This document shows positions 1-5,224 of a stretch of 5,224 nt of DNA, in pieces. The position numbers and the translations under genes are program-made. Below the pieces are notes generated by a model. It worked only from the letters and a program-made list of their open reading frames with translations, was not told where the DNA came from and made no database searches. Source of the stretch: Prolixibacteraceae bacterium (GTDB taxonomy: Bacteria; Bacteroidota; Bacteroidia; Bacteroidales; Prolixibacteraceae); the NCBI GenBank assembly GCA_007116765.1, contig SKHV01000176.1:1-5224 (forward strand), written 5' to 3'. Within the stretch, counting starts at the first letter, position 1. Each line of letters starts with the position of its first letter.

Positions 1-647
1 ACTTCTGAAGAAGTAAACTCAAGAGAATCGAGGTCGAAGTCGGGGGAATAAAACTTATTGAAAAGCACAACCGAACCGGCACCATTGGCATTTAACTGCT
101 CAACCACCCTCACTAAATTGGTAAATGATGCGCCAATTTTCACTGCAATCGGAATATTTACCTTGCGTTTTACCATACGAAGTATATCGTAGTATTTTTT
201 CTCGTATGATTCGGCGGTGATTCTTCGGTCAACAGGCAACTCGTAAATATTCAATTCAAGTGCATCGGCGCCGGCTTCTTCTATGCCTTTAGCAAAGTCG
301 GTCCAGTCAGATGCAGTCATACAATTGATGCTAGCAATAACCGGTATATTTACCGATGCTTTTACTTCTTTTATAAAATCGAGGTATTTGCTAACTGAAT
401 TCAATTTTGTGTAATTGCGTATGTAGTCTTCTGCTTCAGGGTAAGTATTGTTTTGTTTGCTTGAATACAGCACACTGTTCACATCAATTTGAATTTGTTC
501 TTCAAAAAGCGATTTGAGCACTACTGCTCCTACACCGGCTTCTTCGAGTTGTTTAATCTGACTCACAGAGCTTGTAAGCCCCGAACTTCCTGCTACTATT
601 GGATTCTTGAGCTTTAAGCCCATGTAATTTGTAGATAAATTTTTCAT
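1..647 (-). CDS. Dihydroorotate dehydrogenase-like FMN-barrel protein (3' end cut by window edge)
   Basis: My own reverse-strand translation gives 215 residues, open at position 1. It begins MKNLSTNYMGLKLKNPIVAG, the N-terminal pattern of class 1 dihydroorotate dehydrogenases, FMN-dependent TIM barrels that oxidise dihydroorotate in pyrimidine synthesis. Kept features are the barrel strand with Lys45 (AVVLKS), SINC (106-109), the Asn of ELN (131-133) and the FMN-side Lys170 (IAVKIG). The usual NLSCPN catalytic motif reads N133-IYELP, so the catalytic Cys is absent, and I see no NSMGLPN substrate loop. This matches the Bacteroidota group usually labelled dihydroorotate dehydrogenase-like, normally about 330 residues, so roughly a third is missing here. 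True pyrimidine activity is doubtful and the substrate is unknown. The start at 647 is preferred; an in-frame ATG at 653 (MIMKN) is possible. It lies 17 bases after yggS and is probably cotranscribed. Confidence 0.88.
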   Translation of the reverse strand, partial: MKNLSTNYMGLKLKNPIVAGSSGLTSSVSQIKQLEEAGVGAVVLKSLFEEQIQIDVNSVLYSSKQNNTYPEAEDYIRNYTKLNSVSKYLDFIKEVKASVNIPVIASINCMTASDWTDFAKGIEEAGADALELNIYELPVDRRITAESYEKKYYDILRMVKRKVNIPIAVKIGASFTNLVRVVEQLNANGAGSVVLFNKFYSPDFDLDSLEFTSSE

Positions 648-664
648 AATCATGCTTCATTTCT

Positions 665-1336
665 TTAATGATATACCCTGTTACCAAATATAGTACTTCC
701 TATGCGAACCATAGTACTTCCTTGTTCAATTGCAATACGATAGTCATCACTCATGCCCATCGATATTTCAGTAAAATAATCATTCTTTTCAAAATAGCCG
801 CCTTTTAACTTTTCAAAAATATTTTTCAACACGCTAAATTCCTGCCTAATCTGCTCATCATCATCGGTAAAAGTTGCCATACCCATTACACCCACTATTC
901 GAACATTCTTCAACTGACTTAAATTTTCTGGCTTAAGCATTTCTCCTACATCATCGTATTTCAATCCGAATTTTGAATCTTCGCGGGCAATATGGAATTG
1001 CAGCAGGCAATCAATTACCCGATTATTTTTTTCAGCTTCCTTATTGATTGTACGCAAAAGTTTAAGGCTATCAACGGCATGAATAAGGCTAACAAAAGGA
1101 GCCATATATTTAACTTTATTGGTTTGCAGGTGACCAATAAAATGCCATTCAATATCTTTGGGCAACTCTTCTTGTTTTTGAACAAGCTCCTGCACTTTAT
1201 TTTCACCAAAAGCCCGTTGTCCCTCATCATAAGCCTCCATTATGGCTGAATTAGGGTGGGTTTTTGAAACCACAACCAGTTTGGTGTTACTGCCAATTGA
1301 TTCTTTAATTCTTTTAAGGTTTTCAGATATTGACAT
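665..1336 (-). CDS. yggS: YggS/PROSC family pyridoxal-5'-phosphate homeostasis protein
   Basis: This 223-residue protein is of normal length for the YggS/PLPBP family. The family binds pyridoxal phosphate on a single alanine-racemase-like TIM barrel, has no known catalytic activity, and buffers cytosolic PLP and amino/keto-acid pools. Visible landmarks are the PLP lysine K25 in VVVSK, GENKVQE (44-50), WHFIGHLQTNK (64-74), HAVDS (86-90), SKFGL (121-125), SMGMSDD (192-198), and the phosphate-binding end GSTMVRIGSTIFG (206-218). The start MSISENLKRI at 1336 is chosen because the longer frame, from 1375, adds only 13 hydrophobic residues read from an A/T tract that contains the preceding terminator's T-run and a candidate promoter. 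It is the first gene after that terminator and is followed 17 bases later by the DHODH-like gene. No Shine-Dalgarno sequence is evident, as is usual in this phylum. Confidence 0.95.
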   Translation of the reverse strand: MSISENLKRIKESIGSNTKLVVVSKTHPNSAIMEAYDEGQRAFGENKVQELVQKQEELPKDIEWHFIGHLQTNKVKYMAPFVSLIHAVDSLKLLRTINKEAEKNNRVIDCLLQFHIAREDSKFGLKYDDVGEMLKPENLSQLKNVRIVGVMGMATFTDDDEQIRQEFSVLKNIFEKLKGGYFEKNDYFTEISMGMSDDYRIAIEQGSTMVRIGSTIFGNRVYH

Positions 1337-1354
1337 AAGTTGAATGTTTAAATA

Positions 1355-1362
1355 CAAAACTA
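1355..1362 (-). promoter_or_regulatory. Candidate Bacteroidota -7 promoter box for yggS
   Basis: On the minus strand the sequence TAGTTTTG fits the Bacteroidota sigma-ABfr -7 consensus TAnnTTTG exactly. It sits 18 bases before the yggS ATG and directly after the upstream terminator, where a new promoter would be expected, and would give a very short leader. No TTG is present at the usual -33 spacing (it would fall near 1382-1384), and the region is A/T-rich, so a chance match is possible. Confidence 0.35.
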
Positions 1363-1373
1363 AAAAAAACCAC

Positions 1374-1409
1374 AAAAAAAGGTGTCATTTTGTAAAAAAT
1401 AACACCTTT
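1374..1409 (-). terminator. Intrinsic terminator ending the serC-serA-DUF1015 unit
   Basis: On the minus strand AAAGGTGT (1409-1402) pairs perfectly with ACACCTTT (1385-1378) across a 16-base A/T-rich loop. The right arm runs into a seven-T tract (1380-1374), three bases of which belong to the stem. The hairpin starts about 30 bases past the DUF1015 stop and ends before yggS. The plus strand has no matching T-run, so it appears directional for minus-strand transcription. Confidence 0.75.
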
Positions 1410-1438
1410 AATACTTTCGATCAAAATATTGATATTAC

Positions 1439-2686
1439 TCAATCGAGCTTGTGAATTACAAGTCCCGATCTGAGTTTAGGTTCAAACCATGTAGTTTTAG
1501 GTGGCATAATATTTCCGGTGTCGGCAATGTCGATAAGCTGTTTCATTGAAACCGGATATAGTGCAAAAGCCACTGCCATTTCACCGCTGTCAACACGTTT
1601 TTTCAATTCGCCTAAGCCACGAATTCCACCTACAAAATCGATTCTTTTATCAGTCCGAAGATCCTTAATGCCTAGAATTTTGTCGAGAACCAAATTGGAA
1701 AGTATGGTTACATCGAGCACCCCAATGGGATCGTTGTCGTTGTAACGACCACTTTTTGTGACTAAACGATACCAATTCCCTTCGAGATACATACCGAATG
1801 TGTGCAAATCAGATGGTTTGTATATTTCGGATCCCACCTTCTCCACATCGAAATCGTTGGCAAGCTTATCGAGCAATTCAACAGCTGTAAGTCCGTTCAG
1901 GTCTTTTACTACCCTGTTATAATCGATAATTTGCAATTGGTTATCGGGGAAATGCACGGCCAGAAAGAAATTAAACTCTTCATCTCCCTTGTAATTTGGA
2001 TTTTCGTTTCGTTTTTCGGCACCTACAAGTGCTGCAGCAGCTGTACGATGGTGACCATCGGCTACGTAGGTAGAAGGAATATCAGCAAAAAGATTAACAA
2101 GTTGCTCAACTGTCTCATCGTTATCGATAACCCAAAAATGGTGACCAAAACCATCGTTAGCTACAAAATCGTACTCCGCTGCTTTTGATTCAACCACTTG
2201 CTTAATTATTGAATCGATTTGAGCATTTGCAGGATATGAAAAGAACACAGGCTCTACATTGGCATTGGTCACGCGCACATGTTTCATCCTGTCTTCTTCT
2301 TTATCGGCACGTGTCAATTCATGTTTTTTGATTACTCCGTTCAGGTAATCGTCGACAGCTGCGGCTGCAACTAGTCCGTATTGAGTACGTCCGTTCATGG
2401 TTTGGGCATACACGTACAAGTTTTCCTTTTCATCGTTTATCAACCAGTTTTCTTTCTGGAATAATTCAAAATTCTCAGCCGCTCTACTATATACCTGTGG
2501 TATATGTTCATCGATTCCTTCGGGGAATTCGATTTCGGGTTTGATAATTCTCAATAAGGAATATGGATTTCCCTGAGCTTCAACTCGCGCTTCGTCGGAG
2601 TTTAATACATCATAAGGTCGCGATGCTACCAGATGAGCCAATTGTTTGGGAGGCCTAAGGCCTTTGAATGGTTTAATTACCGCCAT
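1439..2686 (-). CDS. DUF1015 family protein, coupled to serA
   Basis: This 415-residue protein is recognised as DUF1015 (COG4198), a family without an established reaction. It is complete: the N-terminus MAVIKPFKGLRPPKQLA and ASRPYDVLN (21-29) are the usual opening, followed by HELTRADKEEDR (122-133), a central ADGHHRTAAA (209-218), IDFVGG (349-354), and the C-terminal MPPKTTWFEPKLRSGLV block (394-410). There is no signal peptide or membrane segment, so it should be cytosolic. Its ATG overlaps the serA TAA (TAATG), implying translational coupling and a role close to phosphoserine synthesis. Family-level genome context in Bacteroides and some Firmicutes agrees, as far as I recall. The DGHHR signature resembles the motif of ParB/Srx-fold proteins, which include the free-serine kinases SerK and SbnI. 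That resemblance is only suggestive, and no enzyme function is assigned here. Confidence 0.9.
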   Translation of the reverse strand: MAVIKPFKGLRPPKQLAHLVASRPYDVLNSDEARVEAQGNPYSLLRIIKPEIEFPEGIDEHIPQVYSRAAENFELFQKENWLINDEKENLYVYAQTMNGRTQYGLVAAAAVDDYLNGVIKKHELTRADKEEDRMKHVRVTNANVEPVFFSYPANAQIDSIIKQVVESKAAEYDFVANDGFGHHFWVIDNDETVEQLVNLFADIPSTYVADGHHRTAAAALVGAEKRNENPNYKGDEEFNFFLAVHFPDNQLQIIDYNRVVKDLNGLTAVELLDKLANDFDVEKVGSEIYKPSDLHTFGMYLEGNWYRLVTKSGRYNDNDPIGVLDVTILSNLVLDKILGIKDLRTDKRIDFVGGIRGLGELKKRVDSGEMAVAFALYPVSMKQLIDIADTGNIMPPKTTWFEPKLRSGLVIHKLD

Positions 2687-3606
2687 TATTTATTTACTTG
2701 AAAGGTTTTATCACCGTGATTAATAAAATTAACTATTTGCTGTGCAGCGGCTACTCCTGAATTAATGTTTGCTTCGGCTGTTTGTGCCCCCATTTTTTTA
2801 GGGGTAAAATAAAAACGGCCTTTGAATTTTTTTTCAAATTCCGAAGCTGCATCAGGAGCAATATCCGAAAGATATTTTACATCGGGCCTGAAACGCATAA
2901 AGTGCATCAATTCTTCTTCGTTAATGACTTCTTTGCGTGCAGTATTTACAATAATTGCATTGGGCTTGAGGTGCTGTAGCACTTCGTAACTAACCGACTT
3001 GATGTGCTCGCCGCGAGCTGGAACGTGTATCGAAATTACATCGGACATTGCATAAAGTTCTTCAAGCGATCCGGCTAAAGATAGACCTTCAGAAACGGCT
3101 TGCGACTTGCTGTAACGTGTAAATACTACAGGATTCATTCCAAAACCCCGTGCAATACGGGCTACATTTCGGGCTACGTAACCGTATCCGTGCAAACCAA
3201 TATGGCGTCCCCGCAATTCACCACCCGAGGTACCCAAAAACATATTACGAATACCGTAAATAGCAAGACCAATAGCCAACTCGGCCACTGCATTTGAATT
3301 TTGACCAGGCGTATTCATTACCACCACTCCTTTTTTTGTTGCAGTTTCGAGGTCTATATTGTCGTAGCCTGCACCGGCTCTGACAACTATTTTCAACTTC
3401 TCTGCGGCATCAAATACTTCTTTGTCAATTATGTCGCTTCTAACAATCATTGCATCGGCATGCTTTACTGCCACTAGCAATTCATCTTTGGAAGAGTACC
3501 TTTCGAGCACTTCAATTTCGAAACCATCGACATTAAGAACTGAAGTAATTTGACTGATAGCCTTTTCGGCAAAAGGTTTTTCGGTTGCAATTAATACCTT
3601 GGTCAT
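2686..3606 (-). CDS. serA: D-3-phosphoglycerate dehydrogenase, short Lys-type (no ACT domain)
   Basis: This 306-residue D-2-hydroxyacid dehydrogenase should oxidise 3-phosphoglycerate to 3-phosphohydroxypyruvate, the first committed step to serine, in the cytosol. It shows the substrate loop VVRAGAGYDNID (74-85), NTPGQNSNAVAEL (98-110), the Rossmann motif G140-Y-G-Y-V-A145 and catalytic R224 in NTARKEVINEEEL (221-233). It ends soon after the C-terminal helix, so the ACT serine-feedback domain is absent. The segment of about 13 residues carrying E. coli Trp139 is also missing between residues 121 and 133. The usual TPHIGA catalytic His is replaced: TPKKMGAQT (268-276) aligns K271, or less likely K270, with it. 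These traits match the type III Lys subgroup seen in Bacteroides and Entamoeba. It follows serC after a palindromic insertion and overlaps DUF1015 by one base. Membership of the dehydrogenase family is certain; the substrate rests on this match and on the adjacent serC. Confidence 0.92.
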   Translation of the reverse strand: MTKVLIATEKPFAEKAISQITSVLNVDGFEIEVLERYSSKDELLVAVKHADAMIVRSDIIDKEVFDAAEKLKIVVRAGAGYDNIDLETATKKGVVVMNTPGQNSNAVAELAIGLAIYGIRNMFLGTSGGELRGRHIGLHGYGYVARNVARIARGFGMNPVVFTRYSKSQAVSEGLSLAGSLEELYAMSDVISIHVPARGEHIKSVSYEVLQHLKPNAIIVNTARKEVINEEELMHFMRFRPDVKYLSDIAPDAASEFEKKFKGRFYFTPKKMGAQTAEANINSGVAAAQQIVNFINHGDKTFQVNK

Positions 3607-3621
3607 AGTACTAAGTTTTAA

Positions 3622-3779
3622 AAGAGGCTGTATAAAAAGTCTGAAAAATTAAATTTGCCACGAAGGATCAAAGTCACTAATATTTCACAAAAATACAATT
3701 ATAAGCACATTGTGCTTTGTGTATTTTTTGTGATTTTGAGCCTTAGTGGCCTACTAATTAAGTTTTTAGACAGCCCCTT
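3622..3779. repeat. Long imperfect palindrome between serC and serA (MITE-like element)
   Basis: Nearly all of the 178-bp serC-serA gap is one inverted repeat. The outer ends 3622-3640 and 3779-3761 (AAGAGGCTGTATAAAAAGT against AAGGGGCTGTCTAAAAACT) match at 16 of 19 positions. An inner pair, 3657-3677 and 3750-3730 (GCCACGAAGGATCAAAGTCAC against GCCACTAAGGCTCAAAATCAC), matches at 18 of 21. Near the centre AAGCACA-T-TGTGCTT (3703-3717) is a perfect 7-bp hairpin. Terminal repeats of the GGCTGT-TAAAAA kind resemble insertion-sequence ends, and GCCACTAAGG-type sequence recurs, as I recall, as dispersed repeats in Bacteroidota. A non-autonomous transposon relic is therefore the likeliest reading. 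I see no convincing target-site duplication and no transposase. A transcribed attenuator or processing hairpin is the alternative. Confidence 0.75.
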
Positions 3780-3784
3780 CATTA

Positions 3785-4855
3785 TTATTGATTCGATTCA
3801 AATTCCTTCATCGCATCAACAAGAGCCTGAACGCTTTCTTTGGGCAAAGCATTATAGGTAGAAGCCCTGAACCCGCCTACTGAACGGTGGCCTTTAAGCC
3901 CTACAAGACCCCTATCAGAAGCAAATTTCAGAAAATCATCCTGAAGAGCTTCATTGCCTTCGCTCATCACAAAGCATATGTTCATCACTGAACGATCTTC
4001 AGCCAATGGCACAACAGCTTCAAACATGCTGTTCCGGTCGAGTTCTTTGTATAGCAACTTAGCTTTTTCGATATTCTTTTTTTGCATAGCTGCAACCCCA
4101 CCCTGTGATTTATACCACTTCAATGTTTGTAAAGCAGCATATATTGTGAGGCATGGCGGAGTATTATACATTGAACCGCTGTTGATGTGTGTGTTATAAT
4201 CGAGCATTGTAGGTATTGGCCTTTCAACTTTACCTAAAGCATCGGTTTTTACTATCACTAAAGTTACCCCCGACGGAGCCAGATTTTTTTGAGCTCCTGC
4301 ATAAATCAGGTCATACTTTTTAATGTCGATTGGACGACTAAAAATATCTGACGACATATCGGCTACCATTCGTACTGGTACAACTGGGTCAGACTCCATT
4401 TGTGTACCAAATATTGTATTATTGGTGGTAATATGCAAGTAATCTACATCTGTAGGCACTTCATATTGCTTAGGAATATAATTGAAGTTTGCATCTTTCG
4501 ATGAGGCAACTTCTACTACCTCGCCAAAAAACTTAGCTTCTTTCAAGGCTTTACCCGCCCATACACCTGTATTCATGTAGGCGGCCTTCTTATTCATTAG
4601 GTTGAATGGAACCATGCAAAACTGCATACTGGCACCCCCTTGTAAAAACAACACTTCGTATCCCTCGGGTACTTCGAGTAGTTCTTTTACCAAGGCAATA
4701 GCTTCGTCGATTACGGCCTGGAATTCTTTGCCACGATGCGATACTTCCATAACAGATAATCCGGTACCGGCAAAGTTCATTACTGCTTTTGCAGTTTCTT
4801 CTTTTGTAAATTCAGACAAAATAGATGGTCCTGCATAAAAATTGTGCTTTTTCAT
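3785..4855 (-). CDS. serC: Phosphoserine aminotransferase
   Basis: This 356-residue class V aminotransferase, full length for SerC, converts 3-phosphohydroxypyruvate and glutamate to O-phosphoserine and 2-oxoglutarate. Many members also act on the equivalent step of pyridoxal phosphate synthesis. The N-terminus KKHNFYAGPSILS is diagnostic. The cofactor-site signatures are LQGGASMQF (71-79), NTGVWAGKA (95-103), NNTIFGTQ (145-152), the PLP-phosphate Asp in DMSSDIFSR (166-174) and the Schiff-base lysine K190 in YAGAQKNLAPSG. The C-terminal KGHRSVGGFRASTYNA (321-336) carries the substrate-binding His-Arg. The ATG at 4855 starts exactly at the conserved motif, and no upstream extension is needed. 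The gene closes with tandem in-frame stops (TAA TAA TGA), the last of which touches the palindromic element separating it from serA. It is the first gene of the serine module. Confidence 0.97.
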   Translation of the reverse strand: MKKHNFYAGPSILSEFTKEETAKAVMNFAGTGLSVMEVSHRGKEFQAVIDEAIALVKELLEVPEGYEVLFLQGGASMQFCMVPFNLMNKKAAYMNTGVWAGKALKEAKFFGEVVEVASSKDANFNYIPKQYEVPTDVDYLHITTNNTIFGTQMESDPVVPVRMVADMSSDIFSRPIDIKKYDLIYAGAQKNLAPSGVTLVIVKTDALGKVERPIPTMLDYNTHINSGSMYNTPPCLTIYAALQTLKWYKSQGGVAAMQKKNIEKAKLLYKELDRNSMFEAVVPLAEDRSVMNICFVMSEGNEALQDDFLKFASDRGLVGLKGHRSVGGFRASTYNALPKESVQALVDAMKEFESNQ

Positions 4856-4877
4856 TATTCAATGATTTGATTGTTTA

Positions 4878-4910
4878 GAAATCTATTTCTTTCCTGAAAC
4901 ACTTTGACAA
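4878..4910 (-). promoter_or_regulatory. Weak candidate serC promoter
   Basis: On the minus strand TTG (4910-4908) is followed 22 bases later by TAGATTTC (4885-4878), which fits five of the six fixed positions of the Bacteroidota -7 box TAnnTTTG. The spacer is slightly longer than usual. Transcription would begin a few bases on, leaving a leader of about 15-20 bases before the serC ATG. The TTG lies inside one arm of the CTTTGACAA inverted repeat. Confidence 0.3.
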
Positions 4911-4961
4911 ATTACTTAGAGATTTTGATTATTTGGATGAGAAAAATCAACATTGTCAAAG
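4902..4961. repeat. Perfect 9-bp inverted repeat upstream of serC
   Basis: CTTTGACAA (4902-4910) and TTGTCAAAG (4953-4961) are exact reverse complements separated by 42 bases. A smaller pair GATTTT/AAAATC (4921-4926 and 4943-4948) is nested inside. It could be a paired operator or a weak cruciform. The low-complexity background means chance is not excluded. Confidence 0.4.
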
Positions 4962-4962
4962 A

Positions 4963-5036
4963 AGTCTCATTTTATATAAATTAGGGTGTAAAGATATAAT
5001 TAAATGATTAAATCTGATGGTTGAAGGAATGAGACT
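4963..5036. repeat. Second perfect 9-bp inverted repeat
   Basis: AGTCTCATT (4963-4971) and AATGAGACT (5028-5036) are exact reverse complements across 56 bases, beginning two bases after the previous repeat ends. The spacer is A/T-rich with no other clear pairing. Its function is unknown. Confidence 0.4.
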
Positions 5037-5215
5037 ATTTAAAAAGAAATAAACAGATTGTTAAACGCTAAACCAATTACCAAACATTTCTGTTACTATA
5101 ATAGCTAGGCATGGCACACAACTTAATGCAATTATTTTTAATTAGATTGCATACACTTTAAACTGAAAAATATTTCTTAATCTATAAAACAACTCTCTTT
5201 ATAAAAAGTAATTTT

Positions 5216-5224
5216 ATGAAAAAG
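5216..5224 (+). CDS. Possible start of a divergent gene, cut by the right edge
   Basis: The last nine bases read ATG AAA AAG (Met-Lys-Lys) after an A/T-rich run. Met-Lys-Lys is a common opening for exported proteins, and the preceding 360 noncoding bases suit an upstream region on this strand. No product can be named, and the ATG could be a coincidence. Confidence 0.3.

Larger units (their letters stand above)
4856..5215. other. AT-rich intergenic region upstream of serC
   Basis: This 360-base stretch shows no supported gene and no tRNA or other structured RNA that I recognise. It is strongly A/T-rich, has short stops in all frames, and carries two perfect 9-bp inverted repeats, a small tandem ATTAAAT-g-ATTAAAT (4999-5013) and a 7-bp inverted pair ATGCAAT/ATTGCAT (5126-5132 and 5146-5152). 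It probably holds divergent promoters, one for serC to the left and one for whatever starts near 5216 to the right. Confidence 0.6.

Noticed and set aside
648..660. ATG at 660 as the start of the DHODH-like gene
   Set aside because: It is out of frame with the conserved MKNLSTNYMGLKLKNP opening. Only 647 or 653 fit.
992..1249. 85-residue plus-strand open frame inside yggS
   Set aside because: It lies fully antisense to a well-supported gene, has low-complexity hydrophobic composition and no recognisable family.
1337..1375. 13-residue N-terminal extension of YggS (MWFFLVLYLNIQL) as a signal peptide or membrane anchor
   Set aside because: It has no basic n-region, overlaps the terminator T-run and promoter box, and the family starts naturally at MSISENLKRI.
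3613..3784. Target-site duplication flanking the palindrome
   Set aside because: The bases outside the two ends (AAGTTTTAA on the left, CATTATTATT on the right) share no convincing direct repeat, so I do not claim recent transposition.
3655..3861. 68-residue plus-strand open frame across the serC-serA gap
   Set aside because: It reads through the palindromic element into the antisense of serC. Its hydrophobic stretch comes from the T-rich repeat sequence, not a recognisable membrane protein.
4937..4984. 15-codon plus-strand frame (MRKINIVKEV...)
   Set aside because: It is very short, lies inside the inverted repeats, and has no start signal or family support.
5126..5152. ATGCAAT/ATTGCAT hairpin as a terminator
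   Set aside because: It has only a 7-bp A/T-rich stem, no following T-run, and no upstream gene that would need it.

Overview
The window looks like chromosomal DNA from a member of the Bacteroidota, most likely Bacteroidales or Marinilabiliales-like. The reasons are the serC–serA–DUF1015 gene order, the short Lys-type phosphoglycerate dehydrogenase known from Bacteroides, a dihydroorotate dehydrogenase-like paralogue typical of that phylum, moderate AT richness, start codons without clear Shine-Dalgarno sequences, and a -7 box of the Bacteroidota type (TAnnTTTG). The organism call rests on family recognition and was not tested by a search.

All five substantial genes lie on the minus strand, so transcription runs from high to low coordinates. 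The first module (4855 to 1439) is serC (phosphoserine aminotransferase), then a 178-bp gap almost filled by a long imperfect palindrome (3622-3779), then serA (short phosphoglycerate dehydrogenase), which overlaps a DUF1015 gene by one base (TAATG). SerA and SerC carry out the first two steps from 3-phosphoglycerate to serine. The final phosphatase (SerB) is not in the window. DUF1015 has no assigned function here, but its coupling to serA points to serine or phosphoserine metabolism. The module ends at an intrinsic terminator (1374-1409).

The second module (1336 to beyond the left edge) starts just after that terminator, with a candidate -7 box. It holds yggS (pyridoxal-phosphate homeostasis protein) and, 17 bases on, a dihydroorotate dehydrogenase-like gene cut by the window edge. 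This last protein keeps the FMN-barrel scaffold but lacks the catalytic Cys motif and the orotate-binding loop.

The right-hand 369 bases (4856-5224) are AT-rich and noncoding except for a possible plus-strand start (ATG AAA AAG) in the last nine bases. They hold a weak serC promoter candidate and two perfect 9-bp inverted repeats. Most of the window is ordinary core metabolism. The items most worth a second look are the palindromic element splitting serC from serA, the altered active sites of SerA and the DHODH-like protein, and the DUF1015 partner. I see no evidence of a wholly new system.
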